From contig NZ_JANCNS010000001.1 in the NCBI RefSeq assembly GCF_022570735.2, positions 1,054,001 through 1,118,000 of the forward strand: a stretch of DNA of 64,000 nucleotides. The letters run 5' to 3'. This document shows positions 7,523-17,133 of this stretch, one piece after another (the first letter of the stretch is position 1; each line of letters opens with the position of its first letter). The notes beneath the pieces are model-generated. The model was not told the origin of the DNA and did not search any database. It worked only from the letters and a program-made list of their open reading frames with translations. The position numbers and the translations under genes were made by a program. The DNA comes from Christiangramia oceanisediminis (GTDB taxonomy: Bacteria; Bacteroidota; Bacteroidia; Flavobacteriales; Flavobacteriaceae).

Positions 7523-9421
7523 ATGAGTGATGCTTTAAAACACGAATGCGGAATCGCACATATTAGACTTTTAAAACCTCTTGATTACTATAAGGAGAAA
7601 TATGGAACTGCATTTTATGGGATTAATAAAATGTATTTGCTGATGGAAAAACAGCATAACCGTGGGCAGGATGGCGCCGGTTTTGCAAGCATCAAACTCA
7701 ACACCCTGCCAGGCGAAAGATATATAAGCCGGGTACGTTCCAATAAATCCCAGCCAATTCAGGATATTTTCGAACAGATCAACCAAAGGATCAACGAGGA
7801 AATAAAAGCCAATCCTGAGTATGCCGATGATACTGAATTACAAAAAAGACATATCCCCTACCTTGGCGAAGTGTTTTTGGGACATGTTCGCTATGGCACC
7901 TTCGGAAAAAACAATATCGAAAGCGTTCATCCATTTTTGAGACAGAATAACTGGATGCACCGAAACCTGATCGTTGCAGGAAACTTCAACATGACCAATG
8001 TAAACCGCCTTTTCAACAACCTGGTAGAGCTTGGTCAGCATCCTAAAGAACGCGCCGATACGGTTACCGTAATGGAAAAAATTGGGCACTTCCTGGATTC
8101 TGAAGTTCGTAAATTATACAAGAAATTAAAGAAAGAAGGATATTCTAAAGTTGAAGCATCACCCCTGATTGCAGAACAGCTTAATGTATCTAAAATCCTG
8201 AAGAAATCTTCCAAGAACTGGGATGGCGGGTATGCCATGGCCGGTTTAATGGGTCACGGAGACTCCTTTGTTCTTAGAGATCCTGCAGGAATAAGACCTG
8301 CCTACTATTATAAGGACGAAGAAGTGGTAGTAGTTGCTTCAGAAAGACCGGTTATACAAACGGTATTCAATGTGAATTTTGAAGATGTAACCGAACTACC
8401 TCCAGGACACGCCATTATCACTAAAAAGAACGGTAAGGTTAGCATCAAGAAGATCATCGAACCGCTCGAAAGAAAGGCCTGTTCATTTGAGCGCATCTAT
8501 TTTTCGCGTGGTAGCGATGCAGAGATCTACCAGGAACGAAAAATGCTTGGAAGGCTGCTGATGCCAAAGGTGCTGGAATCCATAAACCACGATACGCTAA
8601 AAACAGTATTCTCTTTTATTCCTAATACGGCTGAAACTTCATTCTACGGAATGGTGGAAGCGGCCCAGGATGAATTGAACAAACAAAAGAATGAAGCGAT
8701 CCTTGAGGAAAAAGAGACCTTAACCGATGCCAGGCTGCAGGAAATTCTTTCTCATCGACTGCGAACCGAAAAGATCGCCATCAAAGATGTAAAGCTGCGT
8801 ACATTCATTACTGAAGACAGCAGCAGGGACGACCTGGTAGCGCACGTGTATGATGTTACCTATGGAGTGGTAAAACCAGACGATAATCTTGTGATCATTG
8901 ACGATAGTATCGTAAGGGGAACCACCCTTAAAAAGAGCATCATTAAAATGATGGACAGACTCAAGCCACGCAAAATCATAGTGGTTTCTTCAGCTCCACA
9001 GATTCGTTATCCTGATTGCTACGGAATCGATATGGCGCGGCTTGAAGATCTGGTAGCATTCCGCGCTGCCCTTGAATTATTAAAAGCGGCCGGGAAATAC
9101 GAGATCGTGGAAAAGGTCTATGAAAAATGTAAAGAACAGGTGGACCTGGACGATACCGAAGTAAAAAACTTTGTAAAAGAGATCTACGATCCATTCACCG
9201 ATGAAGAAATTTCTGATAAAATTTCGGAGTTGTTATGCGATGAAGATGTGAATGCCGAGGTTAAGGTAATCTATCAATCGGTAGAAAACTTACATAAGGC
9301 ATGCCCTAAGAATCTTGGAGACTGGTATTTTACGGGAGATTATCCAACGGCCGGTGGTAACAGGGTCGTGAACCGGGCCTTCATAAACTTTTTCGAAGGC
9401 AAAAAAGACCGAGCTTATTAA
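7523..9421 (+). CDS. purF: Amidophosphoribosyltransferase (long Bacteroidota form)
   Basis: This enzyme makes phosphoribosylamine from PRPP and glutamine, the first step of purine synthesis. The class II glutaminase nucleophile is Cys9 (HECGIAH), implying removal of an 8-residue propeptide. NRGQDGAGFASI and GHVRYGT complete the glutaminase site. The PRPP loop LVIIDDSIVRGTT is near residue 458. At 632 residues it is longer than the roughly 470-500 usual elsewhere, but such long forms occur in Bacteroidota. It is monocistronic. A weak hairpin (CTTCAT/ATGAAG, 9451-9476) follows, and after it the small-RNA array begins. Confidence 0.93.
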   Translation: MSDALKHECGIAHIRLLKPLDYYKEKYGTAFYGINKMYLLMEKQHNRGQDGAGFASIKLNTLPGERYISRVRSNKSQPIQDIFEQINQRINEEIKANPEYADDTELQKRHIPYLGEVFLGHVRYGTFGKNNIESVHPFLRQNNWMHRNLIVAGNFNMTNVNRLFNNLVELGQHPKERADTVTVMEKIGHFLDSEVRKLYKKLKKEGYSKVEASPLIAEQLNVSKILKKSSKNWDGGYAMAGLMGHGDSFVLRDPAGIRPAYYYKDEEVVVVASERPVIQTVFNVNFEDVTELPPGHAIITKKNGKVSIKKIIEPLERKACSFERIYFSRGSDAEIYQERKMLGRLLMPKVLESINHDTLKTVFSFIPNTAETSFYGMVEAAQDELNKQKNEAILEEKETLTDARLQEILSHRLRTEKIAIKDVKLRTFITEDSSRDDLVAHVYDVTYGVVKPDDNLVIIDDSIVRGTTLKKSIIKMMDRLKPRKIIVVSSAPQIRYPDCYGIDMARLEDLVAFRAALELLKAAGKYEIVEKVYEKCKEQVDLDDTEVKNFVKEIYDPFTDEEISDKISELLCDEDVNAEVKVIYQSVENLHKACPKNLGDWYFTGDYPTAGGNRVVNRAFINFFEGKKDRAY

Positions 9422-9500
9422 AAATCGGCCATTCAACTATTAATTATGCACTTCATCTAATATTCTTTGCATGAAGGTTTTTTCTGTCTACTTTAGTATT

Positions 9501-9574
9501 GCCATAACATAAGTAGGTTAAGTTCATGGTAGATTTGGGGCAAAAAAAGGTGGATGCAAATCCGCCTTTTTTTA
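9501..9574 (+). ncRNA. Small RNA candidate, copy 1
   Basis: The unit reads CCAT, the shared core AAGTAGGTTAAGTTC, then ATGG, GATTTGGGGCAAA and a terminator hairpin (GGTGGAT, loop, ATCCGCC) with a T-run. Upstream, TTTG (9466-9469), 19 bases and TACTTTAG (9489-9496) form a promoter close to consensus. The start differs slightly from the other copies (ATAACATAAG instead of ATAGCATAAG). Confidence 0.6.
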
Positions 9575-9747
9575 TTTGTAAATACTACACCGTTCCTGAA
9601 TATCCTTTAAAAATTTTCTTCGTCCTTACAGACACTTTCAAGAATTGAATTTTAATTAAAATTATTGATTTTCAGTATTTTAACTAATTTATTTGCACTT
9701 GGTCTAAAAGCCGAAAATCGCAAAAAGATTCTTCTTATCTTTAAGAT

Positions 9748-9823
9748 ACCATAGCATAAGTAGGTTAAGTTCATGGTAGATTTGGGGCAAAGAAAGGTGG
9801 ATGCAAATCCGCCTTTTTTTATG
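9748..9823 (+). ncRNA. Small RNA candidate, copy 2
   Basis: This copy has the same core and terminator as copies 3 and 4, with AGAAAGG before the hairpin. The -7 box is TATCTTTA (9736-9743). In place of the -33 TTTG seen in copies 3 and 4 it has CCGA, so its promoter may be weaker. ACCAT and ATGGT can pair to close a 5' stem-loop that exposes AAGTAGGTTAAG. Confidence 0.6.
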
Positions 9824-9948
9824 GAGTAAACTGAAATGATATTTAAGCCCTACCTAAACAACTTTCTGTTAAACAGCACTTTACCAATTTTTTGAGCCGT
9901 TCATCTAAAAGTTTGAAAGTCGACGATCTTTCTGCGTATATTCGGTAG

Positions 9949-10023
9949 ACCATAGCATAAGTAGGTTAAGTTCATGGTAGATTTGGGGCAAAAAAAGGTG
10001 GATGTAAATCCGCCTTTTTTTAT
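9949..10023 (+). ncRNA. Small RNA candidate, copy 3
   Basis: TTTG (9912-9915), 21 bases and TATATTCG (9937-9944) precede the unit. The predicted start is at or near the ACCAT. The terminator loop reads GTAA instead of GCAA, leaving the stem intact. The transcript would be about 73 nt. Confidence 0.62.
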
Positions 10024-10149
10024 GGAATAAATTCAGGTTCAGACTTTCATAATTTCAAACAACTTATTGTCCTTCAGTATTTTATCAATTATTTTTACCG
10101 TTCATCTAAAAGTTTGAAAGTCGACGACCTTTCTGCGTATATTCGGTAT

Positions 10150-10224
10150 ACCATAGCATAAGTAGGTTAAGTTCATGGTAGATTTGGGGCAAAGAAAGGT
10201 GGATGCAAATCCGCCTTTTTTTAT
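10150..10224 (+). ncRNA. Small RNA candidate, copy 4
   Basis: The promoter-proximal 45 bases match copy 3 with two changes, and the unit matches copy 2 nearly exactly. It is the last copy; the convergent sodA terminator starts 15 bases downstream. Confidence 0.62.
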
Positions 10225-10238
10225 GGAATTTATTCAAT

Positions 10239-10270
10239 AAAAAAAGAGCTGTTTTTCAACAGCCCTTTTT
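10239..10270 (-). terminator. sodA terminator (bidirectional)
   Basis: GAGCTGTT and AACAGCCC form the stem, with A- and T-runs on both sides, between the small-RNA array and sodA. Confidence 0.75.
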
Positions 10271-10291
10271 CATTTTTACGGAAAGTAAATA

Positions 10292-10900
10292 TTATTTCGC
10301 CTTTGCGTATCTGCTTGAAACCTCTTTCCAGTTGATCACGTTAAAGAAAGCATCGATATACTCAGGACGCTTATTCTGATAATTCAGGTAATAAGCATGC
10401 TCCCAAACATCGATCCCAAGGATTGGCGTTCCGCCACATCCAATTCCAGGCATGATTGGATTATCCTGGTTGGCAGTAGAACAAACTTCTACCTTTCCAC
10501 CTTTATGCACACATAACCAGGCCCATCCAGAACCGAACTGACCTGCAGCCGCCTTTGAAAATTCATCTTTGAATGCTTCAAAAGATCCAAAAGCGCTGTT
10601 AATGGCTTCAGCAAGTTCTCCTTCAGGTTTTCCTCCTCCATCTGGTGACATGATCTCCCAGAACAGCCTGTGGTTATAAAATCCACCACCATTGTTTCGA
10701 ACTGCCTTATTATCCATATCAAGGTTTTGCAGAATATTCTCAATATTCTTGCCCTCAAGATCGGTTCCTTCAATTGCCGAATTCAACTTACTGGTATATC
10801 CAGCATGGTGTTTCCCATGGTGAATTTCCATAGTTCTGGCATCTATATGAGGCTCCAGGGCGTCAAAGGCGTATTTTAGTTTTGGTAACTCAAAAGACAT
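10292..10900 (-). CDS. sodA: Superoxide dismutase, probably Mn type
   Basis: This 202-residue enzyme dismutates superoxide to hydrogen peroxide and oxygen. Metal ligands are visible in [14 protein letters not shown], and DVWEHAYY (Asp and His). The segment NNGGGFYNH and the later TANQDNP resemble manganese enzymes; iron enzymes usually have NNAAQ and a different residue at the second position. The metal choice is inference. There is no signal peptide, so it acts in the cytoplasm. The gene is monocistronic and converges on the small-RNA array. Confidence 0.93.
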   Translation of the reverse strand: MSFELPKLKYAFDALEPHIDARTMEIHHGKHHAGYTSKLNSAIEGTDLEGKNIENILQNLDMDNKAVRNNGGGFYNHRLFWEIMSPDGGGKPEGELAEAINSAFGSFEAFKDEFSKAAAGQFGSGWAWLCVHKGGKVEVCSTANQDNPIMPGIGCGGTPILGIDVWEHAYYLNYQNKRPEYIDAFFNVINWKEVSSRYAKAK

Positions 10901-11082
10901 AATTCTTCGTATTTTTAGTGATTAGTATAAAATATCTCACCCAAATTTAGCCATTCAGGCATTTAAAGGAAATTATTTAGTGTTATAAAATACTTAAAAG
11001 CAAGGTTACTTCCGGCTTCCTTATTATTTTACTTTTCAACAACCAATTCTCGCTATATTACAGGCTCAAAAATAATTCTGGA

Positions 11083-14000
11083 TTGACTAATAGTTTCAAT
11101 ATTTACAATGCCTCTGCAGGCTCGGGAAAAACTTTTACGCTGGTCAAGGAATACCTGGTTCTGCTTTTCAATTCCCGGAAAAAGGATTCCTATAAAAATA
11201 TCCTTGCCATCACTTTTACCAATAAGGCTGTTGGAGAAATGAAAAAAAGGATCATTGAAAGCCTTACGGATTTTACAATTGCACATGAGGAATCAGCAAA
11301 AAACCCGCTCCTTCAGGAAGTTTCCAGGGAAACCGGTTTGAGCGAAGAAGAAATACGATCACGGTCTGCTCAAATCCTTAAAAGCATCATCCATAATTAC
11401 GCTGCTTTCGAGATCTCTACCATAGACGGCTTTACTCACCGCATTTTAAGAACCTTTGCCAGGGACCTGGGTATTCCCATGAATTTCGAGGTAGAACTGG
11501 ACACCGAAGACATTCTAATGGAAGCTGTGGAAAGTTTAATAAGCAGAGCAGGTTCCGACCGGAAACTTACTGAGGTGCTCATAGAGTTCACGCTCACAAA
11601 AACCGATGATGATAAAAGCTGGGATATAAGCAGGGACCTTTTTGAGATTTCAAAACTGCTTATCAACGAAAACCACCAGAAATACATACAGCTTCTGAAA
11701 CCCAAAACCCTGGAGGATTTTGAAAATTTCGACAGCAAACTGGTCTCAGATATCGAAATTGCTGAAAGAAGCCTTAAAGCTTATAGCGAGCATTTTTTTG
11801 ACTTGATTAATAGCAACCAAGTCGAGGAAAGCTGGTTTACCCGAAAATCTGTTCCAGGTTATTTCAATAAATTATTGAAAGGTGATAAAAATGTAAATTT
11901 TGAAACCAACTGGGCGCGTAATATTGCCGATGCGCCCCTTTATAATAAATCCTTAGAACAAAGCCGAAAGGATCTCATGGACGGCCTGCAGCCAGAGATC
12001 GCCGATATATTTCAGACCACCAAAGATGCTTTTTTCAAGATCGAATATTTCACCGAGATCAGGAAAAACCTGGTACAGCTTTCTTTGCTGAACGAAATTA
12101 ACAGGGAGGTTGAAAAGATCAAAAAAGAGCGAAATGTTCTATTGATCTCAGAATTCAATCCAAAAATAAGTGAACAGGTAAAAGATCAGCCGGCTCCTTT
12201 TATATATGAGAGACTGGGAGAGCGATATCAGAATTATTTTATAGATGAGTTCCAGGACACTTCCATCATGCAATGGGAAAACCTTATTCCGCTTATCGAT
12301 CACAATCTTTCCCAGACTCAAACCAGTTCAGGACTTACCATAGTAGGAGATGCCAAACAAAGTATCTACAGGTGGCGGGGAGGCAGGGCCGAGCAGCTTA
12401 TTGATCTTTACAACCAAAATAAGAATCCCTTTCAAATTGAACCTAACTTGATAAATCTGCCGGATAATTATAGGAGCGGTTCTAGCATTGTAAATTTTAA
12501 TAACAGCTTTTTCCAGTTTGCGGCTTCCAGCCTTTCCTATCCCGATTACGCAGAATTATTCAGGCAAAGTGCTCAAAACCCCAAAAAGGGAAACTTCGGT
12601 TATGTGAATATTTCATTCCTGGAAGTAGAAAAAAGAGAGGAAGAATTCGAAAAATATCCCGCCAGGATCCTTGATATCATTTCAGAAATTGAGAAAAACG
12701 GTTATACAAGAAAGGATATTTGTATCCTTACCCGTAGGAAAAAAGAAGGTATTGCGGTTGCCGAATATCTCAGCGAGAACAGCATTCCTGTTATATCCTC
12801 AGAAACGCTTTTGATAAGTCAGTCTACCGAAGTACAATTAATAATAGACATACTTAACTTTTCCATCAATCCGGAAGACGGGCTTTTAAAATTTTCAATT
12901 TTCGACAAAATAGGCCCGGGAATAGTGCCTGAGCAGGACCAGTTCAGAATTCTCCATGAAAATCTCAAATTTCACGGAGCCGAATTTTTCAACTGGCTGG
13001 CAGATTATGATATTGACTTCGAACTTTCCAGGTTAAAAAAGCTATCGCTTTATGAAGCTTCGGAATATATTATAAGGAGTTTTGACCTGGTAAGCGGCTC
13101 GAACGCTTATGTACAGTACTTTCTTGATTTTGTTTTCGAAAACTCTCAAAAAACCACCAACAGCCTTCACGGTTTTCTGGAGAAATGGGAGAAACAGCAA
13201 AACAAACTTAGCATAGTGGTACCCGAAAGTGGCGATGCAGTAAATATAATGACCATCCATAAATCCAAGGGTCTTGAATTTCCGGTGGTGATCTATCCTT
13301 TTGCCAATTCCGAGCTTCAGGATACCCGAACCGATAATGTGTGGCTGCCAACATTTGACGAAAATATTCCGGTTGCTTATTTAAGTGCTTCCAAAAAACT
13401 GCTCAACTGGAATGAAAATTCAACAAACGCATATAACGAACTGATCGCTCATAAAGAACTGGATACATTGAATGTTTTGTATGTAGCCTGTACACGTGCT
13501 GCGCAGCAACTCTATATACTTTCTAACTATCATGAAAAACCTAAAAGCAACCCGAATGTCCCCGATTTATTAATGGATTATCTGAAATCCCAAGGTAAGT
13601 GGAGCGAAGATATGGTTTGCGAATTTGGTGATAAAGCCATGACTTTTCCTTCAAAAAACGAAGAAAGCAAAGCCTTTGCTCCTTCAAGATTTTACTCCTC
13701 TCCGGTTCAAAACCAGGCCGTGAGTATCATCACCCGGTCTGGATCCTTATGGGATTCCAAACAACAGGAAGCCATTGAAAAAGGAGAGATCGCACACGAA
13801 ATCCTGGCCAGGGTAAATAAGGCACCCGATCTTCCTCATGCTTTAAGCTGGGCCATAGATTCAGGCTTGATCACGGAAGCTTCCCGATTGGAAATTGAGA
13901 ACTTACTGCGTAAGATCCTTGATCACCCCGATCTAAAAGAATATTATTCTGAAGGGGTTAGAAATTATAACGAAAGGGAGCTTCTAACTTCAGAAGGAGA

Positions 14001-14193
14001 AAGGCTACGACCAGACCGATTGAATTTTAAAGGAAATACAGTAACCATTATTGATTATAAAACCGGTGGATTTGTAGATAAGCATGAAAAACAGATCTCA
14101 AACTATGCAAAAGCGATAAAAAACATGGGCTTTGAAGTGGATAAATGTCTACTGGTTTATACGAATGAGCCCGTTTTGATCAAAGTTGTGTAA
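11083..14193 (+). CDS. AddA-like UvrD/Rep helicase with C-terminal nuclease
   Basis: This 1036-residue protein has Walker A NASAGSGKTFTL (residues 9-20), motif II YFIDEFQDTS, the QSIYRWRGG motif, HKSKGLEFPVV and the late helicase motif LYVACTRA. A PD-(D/E)XK nuclease follows near the C terminus (RPDRLNF...IIDYKTGG). The layout is that of AddA, the helicase-nuclease subunit of double-strand break repair. No ATG lies upstream of the P-loop strand, so the TTG at 11083 is taken as start. Its probable partner, AddB-like, lies 3 kb downstream on the same strand, separated by kbl and an ompA-like gene. Confidence 0.88.
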   Translation: MTNSFNIYNASAGSGKTFTLVKEYLVLLFNSRKKDSYKNILAITFTNKAVGEMKKRIIESLTDFTIAHEESAKNPLLQEVSRETGLSEEEIRSRSAQILKSIIHNYAAFEISTIDGFTHRILRTFARDLGIPMNFEVELDTEDILMEAVESLISRAGSDRKLTEVLIEFTLTKTDDDKSWDISRDLFEISKLLINENHQKYIQLLKPKTLEDFENFDSKLVSDIEIAERSLKAYSEHFFDLINSNQVEESWFTRKSVPGYFNKLLKGDKNVNFETNWARNIADAPLYNKSLEQSRKDLMDGLQPEIADIFQTTKDAFFKIEYFTEIRKNLVQLSLLNEINREVEKIKKERNVLLISEFNPKISEQVKDQPAPFIYERLGERYQNYFIDEFQDTSIMQWENLIPLIDHNLSQTQTSSGLTIVGDAKQSIYRWRGGRAEQLIDLYNQNKNPFQIEPNLINLPDNYRSGSSIVNFNNSFFQFAASSLSYPDYAELFRQSAQNPKKGNFGYVNISFLEVEKREEEFEKYPARILDIISEIEKNGYTRKDICILTRRKKEGIAVAEYLSENSIPVISSETLLISQSTEVQLIIDILNFSINPEDGLLKFSIFDKIGPGIVPEQDQFRILHENLKFHGAEFFNWLADYDIDFELSRLKKLSLYEASEYIIRSFDLVSGSNAYVQYFLDFVFENSQKTTNSLHGFLEKWEKQQNKLSIVVPESGDAVNIMTIHKSKGLEFPVVIYPFANSELQDTRTDNVWLPTFDENIPVAYLSASKKLLNWNENSTNAYNELIAHKELDTLNVLYVACTRAAQQLYILSNYHEKPKSNPNVPDLLMDYLKSQGKWSEDMVCEFGDKAMTFPSKNEESKAFAPSRFYSSPVQNQAVSIITRSGSLWDSKQQEAIEKGEIAHEILARVNKAPDLPHALSWAIDSGLITEASRLEIENLLRKILDHPDLKEYYSEGVRNYNERELLTSEGERLRPDRLNFKGNTVTIIDYKTGGFVDKHEKQISNYAKAIKNMGFEVDKCLLVYTNEPVLIKVV

Positions 14194-14278
14194 AAGAAAA
14201 TTAAATTTGTGGTTTGGTCTGCCTAATCAAAGACCATTCAATTAATAATTAAAAAATCTGATAAAAATCACACATATT

Positions 14279-15472
14279 ATGTACGGAGCTATAAAACAGC
14301 ATTTAGAAAAAGAACTGGAGGAAATCAAGGAAGCTGGGCTTTATAAAAAAGAGCGCATCATTACCAGCCCACAGGACGCGGTAATAAAAATTTCCACTGG
14401 CGAGGAAGTGATCAATTTCTGTGCAAACAATTACCTTGGACTGTCTTCACATCCAGAAGTGATAAAGGCAGCAAAAGACACCCTGGACAGCCACGGTTTT
14501 GGAATGTCGAGCGTTCGCTTTATTTGCGGTACCCAGGATATCCATAAAGAACTTGAGAAAAAGATCTCCGATTTTTACGGAATGGAAGATACCATCCTGT
14601 ATGCAGCCTGTTTCGATGCGAATGGAGGGATCTTCGAACCCTTGTTAACAAAGGACGATGCGATTATTTCAGATTCACTAAACCATGCATCGATTATTGA
14701 CGGAGTGAGACTTTGTAAGGCCGCCAGGTATCGCTATGAAAATGGGAATATGGATGATCTTGAAAAGCAATTGAAAGCGGCCAATGAAAGTGGCGCTAGA
14801 TTCAAGCTTATCGTAACCGATGGTGTTTTCTCTATGGATGGACTTGTAGCACCATTAGACAGGATCTGCGACCTGGCCGATAAATATGATGCCCTGGTGA
14901 TGATAGACGAATGTCACGCGACAGGTTTTATAGGTGAAAACGGCATAGGAACCCCGGAAGAGAAAAATGTACTGGGACGAGTAGACATTATCACAGGTAC
15001 CCTGGGAAAGGCGCTAGGTGGAGCCATGGGCGGTTATACTACTGCTAAAAAAGAGATCATCGAGATCTTAAGACAGCGATCAAGACCCTATTTATTCTCT
15101 AATTCCCTCGCCCCTTCCATTGTTGGAGCCTCTATCAAGGTCTTTGAAATGCTTGAAAAAGATGACAGTCTCAGGAACAAGTTAAAGGAAAATACAGCCT
15201 ATTTCAAAAAAGGGATCAAGGATGCCGGTTTTGAGATCATAGACGGGGAAGCCGCTATCGTACCGGTAATGCTGCATGACGCCAAGTTATCACAAGATAT
15301 GGCCGATAAATTGTTAAAGGAAGGAATCTATGTAATTGGCTTCTTTTACCCGGTAGTTCCAAAAGGAAAGGCAAGAATTAGAGTTCAACTTTCAGCAGCT
15401 CATAATAAGGAGCATTTGGATAAGGCAATAAATGCATTTAAAAAAGTTGGAAAGGAATTGGCCGTAATCTAG
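14279..15472 (+). CDS. kbl: Glycine C-acetyltransferase (2-amino-3-ketobutyrate CoA ligase)
   Basis: This 397-residue PLP enzyme of the alpha-oxoamine synthase family carries the PLP lysine in [10 protein letters not shown] (Lys244). [26 protein letters not shown] and DECHATGF are typical of Kbl. It splits 2-amino-3-oxobutyrate with CoA into glycine and acetyl-CoA in threonine degradation. No threonine dehydrogenase gene is adjacent. A related 8-amino-7-oxononanoate synthase (BioF) is the main alternative, but the [17 protein letters not shown] segment favours Kbl. Confidence 0.9.
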   Translation: MYGAIKQHLEKELEEIKEAGLYKKERIITSPQDAVIKISTGEEVINFCANNYLGLSSHPEVIKAAKDTLDSHGFGMSSVRFICGTQDIHKELEKKISDFYGMEDTILYAACFDANGGIFEPLLTKDDAIISDSLNHASIIDGVRLCKAARYRYENGNMDDLEKQLKAANESGARFKLIVTDGVFSMDGLVAPLDRICDLADKYDALVMIDECHATGFIGENGIGTPEEKNVLGRVDIITGTLGKALGGAMGGYTTAKKEIIEILRQRSRPYLFSNSLAPSIVGASIKVFEMLEKDDSLRNKLKENTAYFKKGIKDAGFEIIDGEAAIVPVMLHDAKLSQDMADKLLKEGIYVIGFFYPVVPKGKARIRVQLSAAHNKEHLDKAINAFKKVGKELAVI

Positions 15473-15589
15473 TCTTAAGACAAATATTAAAATTATCTTA
15501 ATTTTTTACTTAAATTACTGAGAATTAAATATTAAAATTCTAACAAAGCCCTTGTTAAGGCGCTGCAATTAAGAAAACTTTATTATTTT

Positions 15590-15597
15590 TATCTTTG
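15590..15597 (+). promoter_or_regulatory. Flavobacterial -7 box for the OmpA-like gene
   Basis: TATCTTTG matches TAnnTTTG, 61 bases before the ATG, giving a 5' leader of about 55 bases. Confidence 0.6.
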
Positions 15598-15658
15598 GTT
15601 ATATGCGTTAAGCGCATACTTTTGTTCACAATTAACACTTAAAACTAAACTATTAAAT

Positions 15659-17059
15659 ATGAAACATCTTAGCAAAATTGTACTGGCCACAATATTTCTT
15701 TTTGGCCTTACTTCGGTTAAGGCTCAAGATGCCGATAACCCCTGGGCAATTGGCATTGGCGTTAACGCAGTAGATTTCTATCCTACTGGTGAAGATGCTC
15801 CACTTGGAGGGTTCTTCGACGAATATTTTAACACCGGTGATCACTGGAACATTCTCCCAGCAGTTTCCAAACTTTCTGTATCGCGTTATATAGGAGCTGG
15901 ATTCGTAGGGGAATTATCTGGTACCATCAATCAAATCGATAAGTATGGTGATAGAAGTGTTTCAGATCTTTCATACTATGCAGCCGATTTAAGTTTGGAT
16001 TATAGTCTTCGCGCTATGTTAAACACCGGTTGGTTCGATCCTAATATTGGTATAGGTGGAGGTTACACCTGGATAGGCGATCAGGATGCTGAAGACATTT
16101 CAAACCTTGATTCATTTTCCTTAAATGGTAAGCTAGGGGTGAACTTCTGGTTTTCAGACCATGTTGCACTTTCAGTTGAATCAAAGTATAAAGAATTCTT
16201 TGAAGTAGAAACTGCTTCTCACTTCCAGCATTCAGCCGGAATTAAGTTCATCTTCGGTGGAAAAGATACCGATGGTGACGGGATCTATGATAAATACGAT
16301 GAGTGTCCAGAAGAACCAGGTTTAGAAGAATTCAACGGATGTCCAGATTCTGACGGTGATGGAATCGAAGATCGTCAGGATGCATGTCCTAACGAAGCTG
16401 GTCTTGCTCAGTTTGACGGTTGTCCAGATTCTGATGGTGATGGTATCGCCGATCCAGACGACGACTGTCCTGATACTGCTGGTCTAGCTGAACTTAATGG
16501 ATGTCCAGATTCTGACGGTGACGGAATCAGAGATGGTGATGATAACTGTCCAAATGAAGCTGGTCCTGCTGAAAATGACGGATGCCCATGGCCAGATAGC
16601 GATGGAGACGGAATCCTTGATAAGGATGATGACTGTCCAAACGAAGCCGGTCCTGCCGCTTCTAACGGATGTCCAGAACCATCAGCTGAAGTAATTTCTG
16701 AATTGAACGAATATTCTAAAACTGTACTATTCGACTTCAATAAAGCTACAATCCGTTCAGAGTCTGAAGAAGCTCTTCAGTCTATCGTAGACATCATGAA
16801 TGAGTATCCACAAACTATTTTCCACGTTGAAGGTCATACCGATAGTGTAGGTGCTGAAGCTTATAACATGAAGCTCTCTAAAGAACGTGCTGCTTCTGTT
16901 GAGCAATGGCTTGAAGAAAATGGTGTACCAGCTAACAGATTAACTTCTGAAGGTTATGGTGAAAGCAGACCAATTGCTACCAACGACACTCCTCAGGGAA
17001 GACAGGAAAACAGACGTGTTGAGATCTCTCTTGACAAAGACAGAGAAATGAAGCAATAA
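15659..17059 (+). CDS. OmpA-family outer membrane protein with thrombospondin type 3 repeats
   Basis: The protein has 466 residues. A signal peptide (to about VKAQ, residue 22) is followed by an eight-strand-type barrel region (about 30-195). Five or so calcium-binding repeats of the form DSDGDGI-D--D-CP follow (about 200-340), and then a C-terminal OmpA peptidoglycan-binding domain (FDFNKATIRSES, VEGHTDSVGAEAYN, RLTSEGYGESRP). It links the outer membrane to the cell wall and is typically among the most abundant flavobacterial membrane proteins. A strong terminator follows. Confidence 0.93.
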   Translation: MKHLSKIVLATIFLFGLTSVKAQDADNPWAIGIGVNAVDFYPTGEDAPLGGFFDEYFNTGDHWNILPAVSKLSVSRYIGAGFVGELSGTINQIDKYGDRSVSDLSYYAADLSLDYSLRAMLNTGWFDPNIGIGGGYTWIGDQDAEDISNLDSFSLNGKLGVNFWFSDHVALSVESKYKEFFEVETASHFQHSAGIKFIFGGKDTDGDGIYDKYDECPEEPGLEEFNGCPDSDGDGIEDRQDACPNEAGLAQFDGCPDSDGDGIADPDDDCPDTAGLAELNGCPDSDGDGIRDGDDNCPNEAGPAENDGCPWPDSDGDGILDKDDDCPNEAGPAASNGCPEPSAEVISELNEYSKTVLFDFNKATIRSESEEALQSIVDIMNEYPQTIFHVEGHTDSVGAEAYNMKLSKERAASVEQWLEENGVPANRLTSEGYGESRPIATNDTPQGRQENRRVEISLDKDREMKQ

Positions 17060-17091
17060 TTAGGAATTAGATTCTTAATAAATCATAGAAG

Positions 17092-17122
17092 AAAAACGCT
17101 CCGCTTTGCGGGGCGTTTTTTT
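17092..17122 (+). terminator. Terminator after the OmpA-like gene
   Basis: AACGCTCCGC and GCGGGGCGTT form a 10-bp stem with a three-base loop and a run of T. Confidence 0.9.
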
Positions 17123-17133
17123 ATTTTAGGCCT

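Larger units (their letters stand above)
9489..10224 (+). repeat. Tandem array of four small-RNA-like units
   Basis: The 870-base gap between purF and sodA contains no credible protein gene. It holds four copies of a conserved unit of about 75 bases. Copies 2-4 begin exactly 201 bases apart and the first interval is 247. Each unit is preceded by a promoter-like -7 box and ends in a rho-independent terminator. Only the unit and its promoter-proximal stretch are strongly conserved; the remaining spacer is divergent. Homology to a catalogued family (for instance the Bacteroidota Rfam motifs) could not be tested here. Confidence 0.8.

Noticed and set aside
9489-10224. The regular repeats could be a CRISPR array
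   Set aside because: The conserved units are about 75 bases with 125-175 base spacers, each unit ends in a terminator with its own promoter, and no cas genes are near.
10489-10773. Open frame overlapping sodA on the same strand
   Set aside because: It lies entirely within sodA in another frame and has no features of its own.
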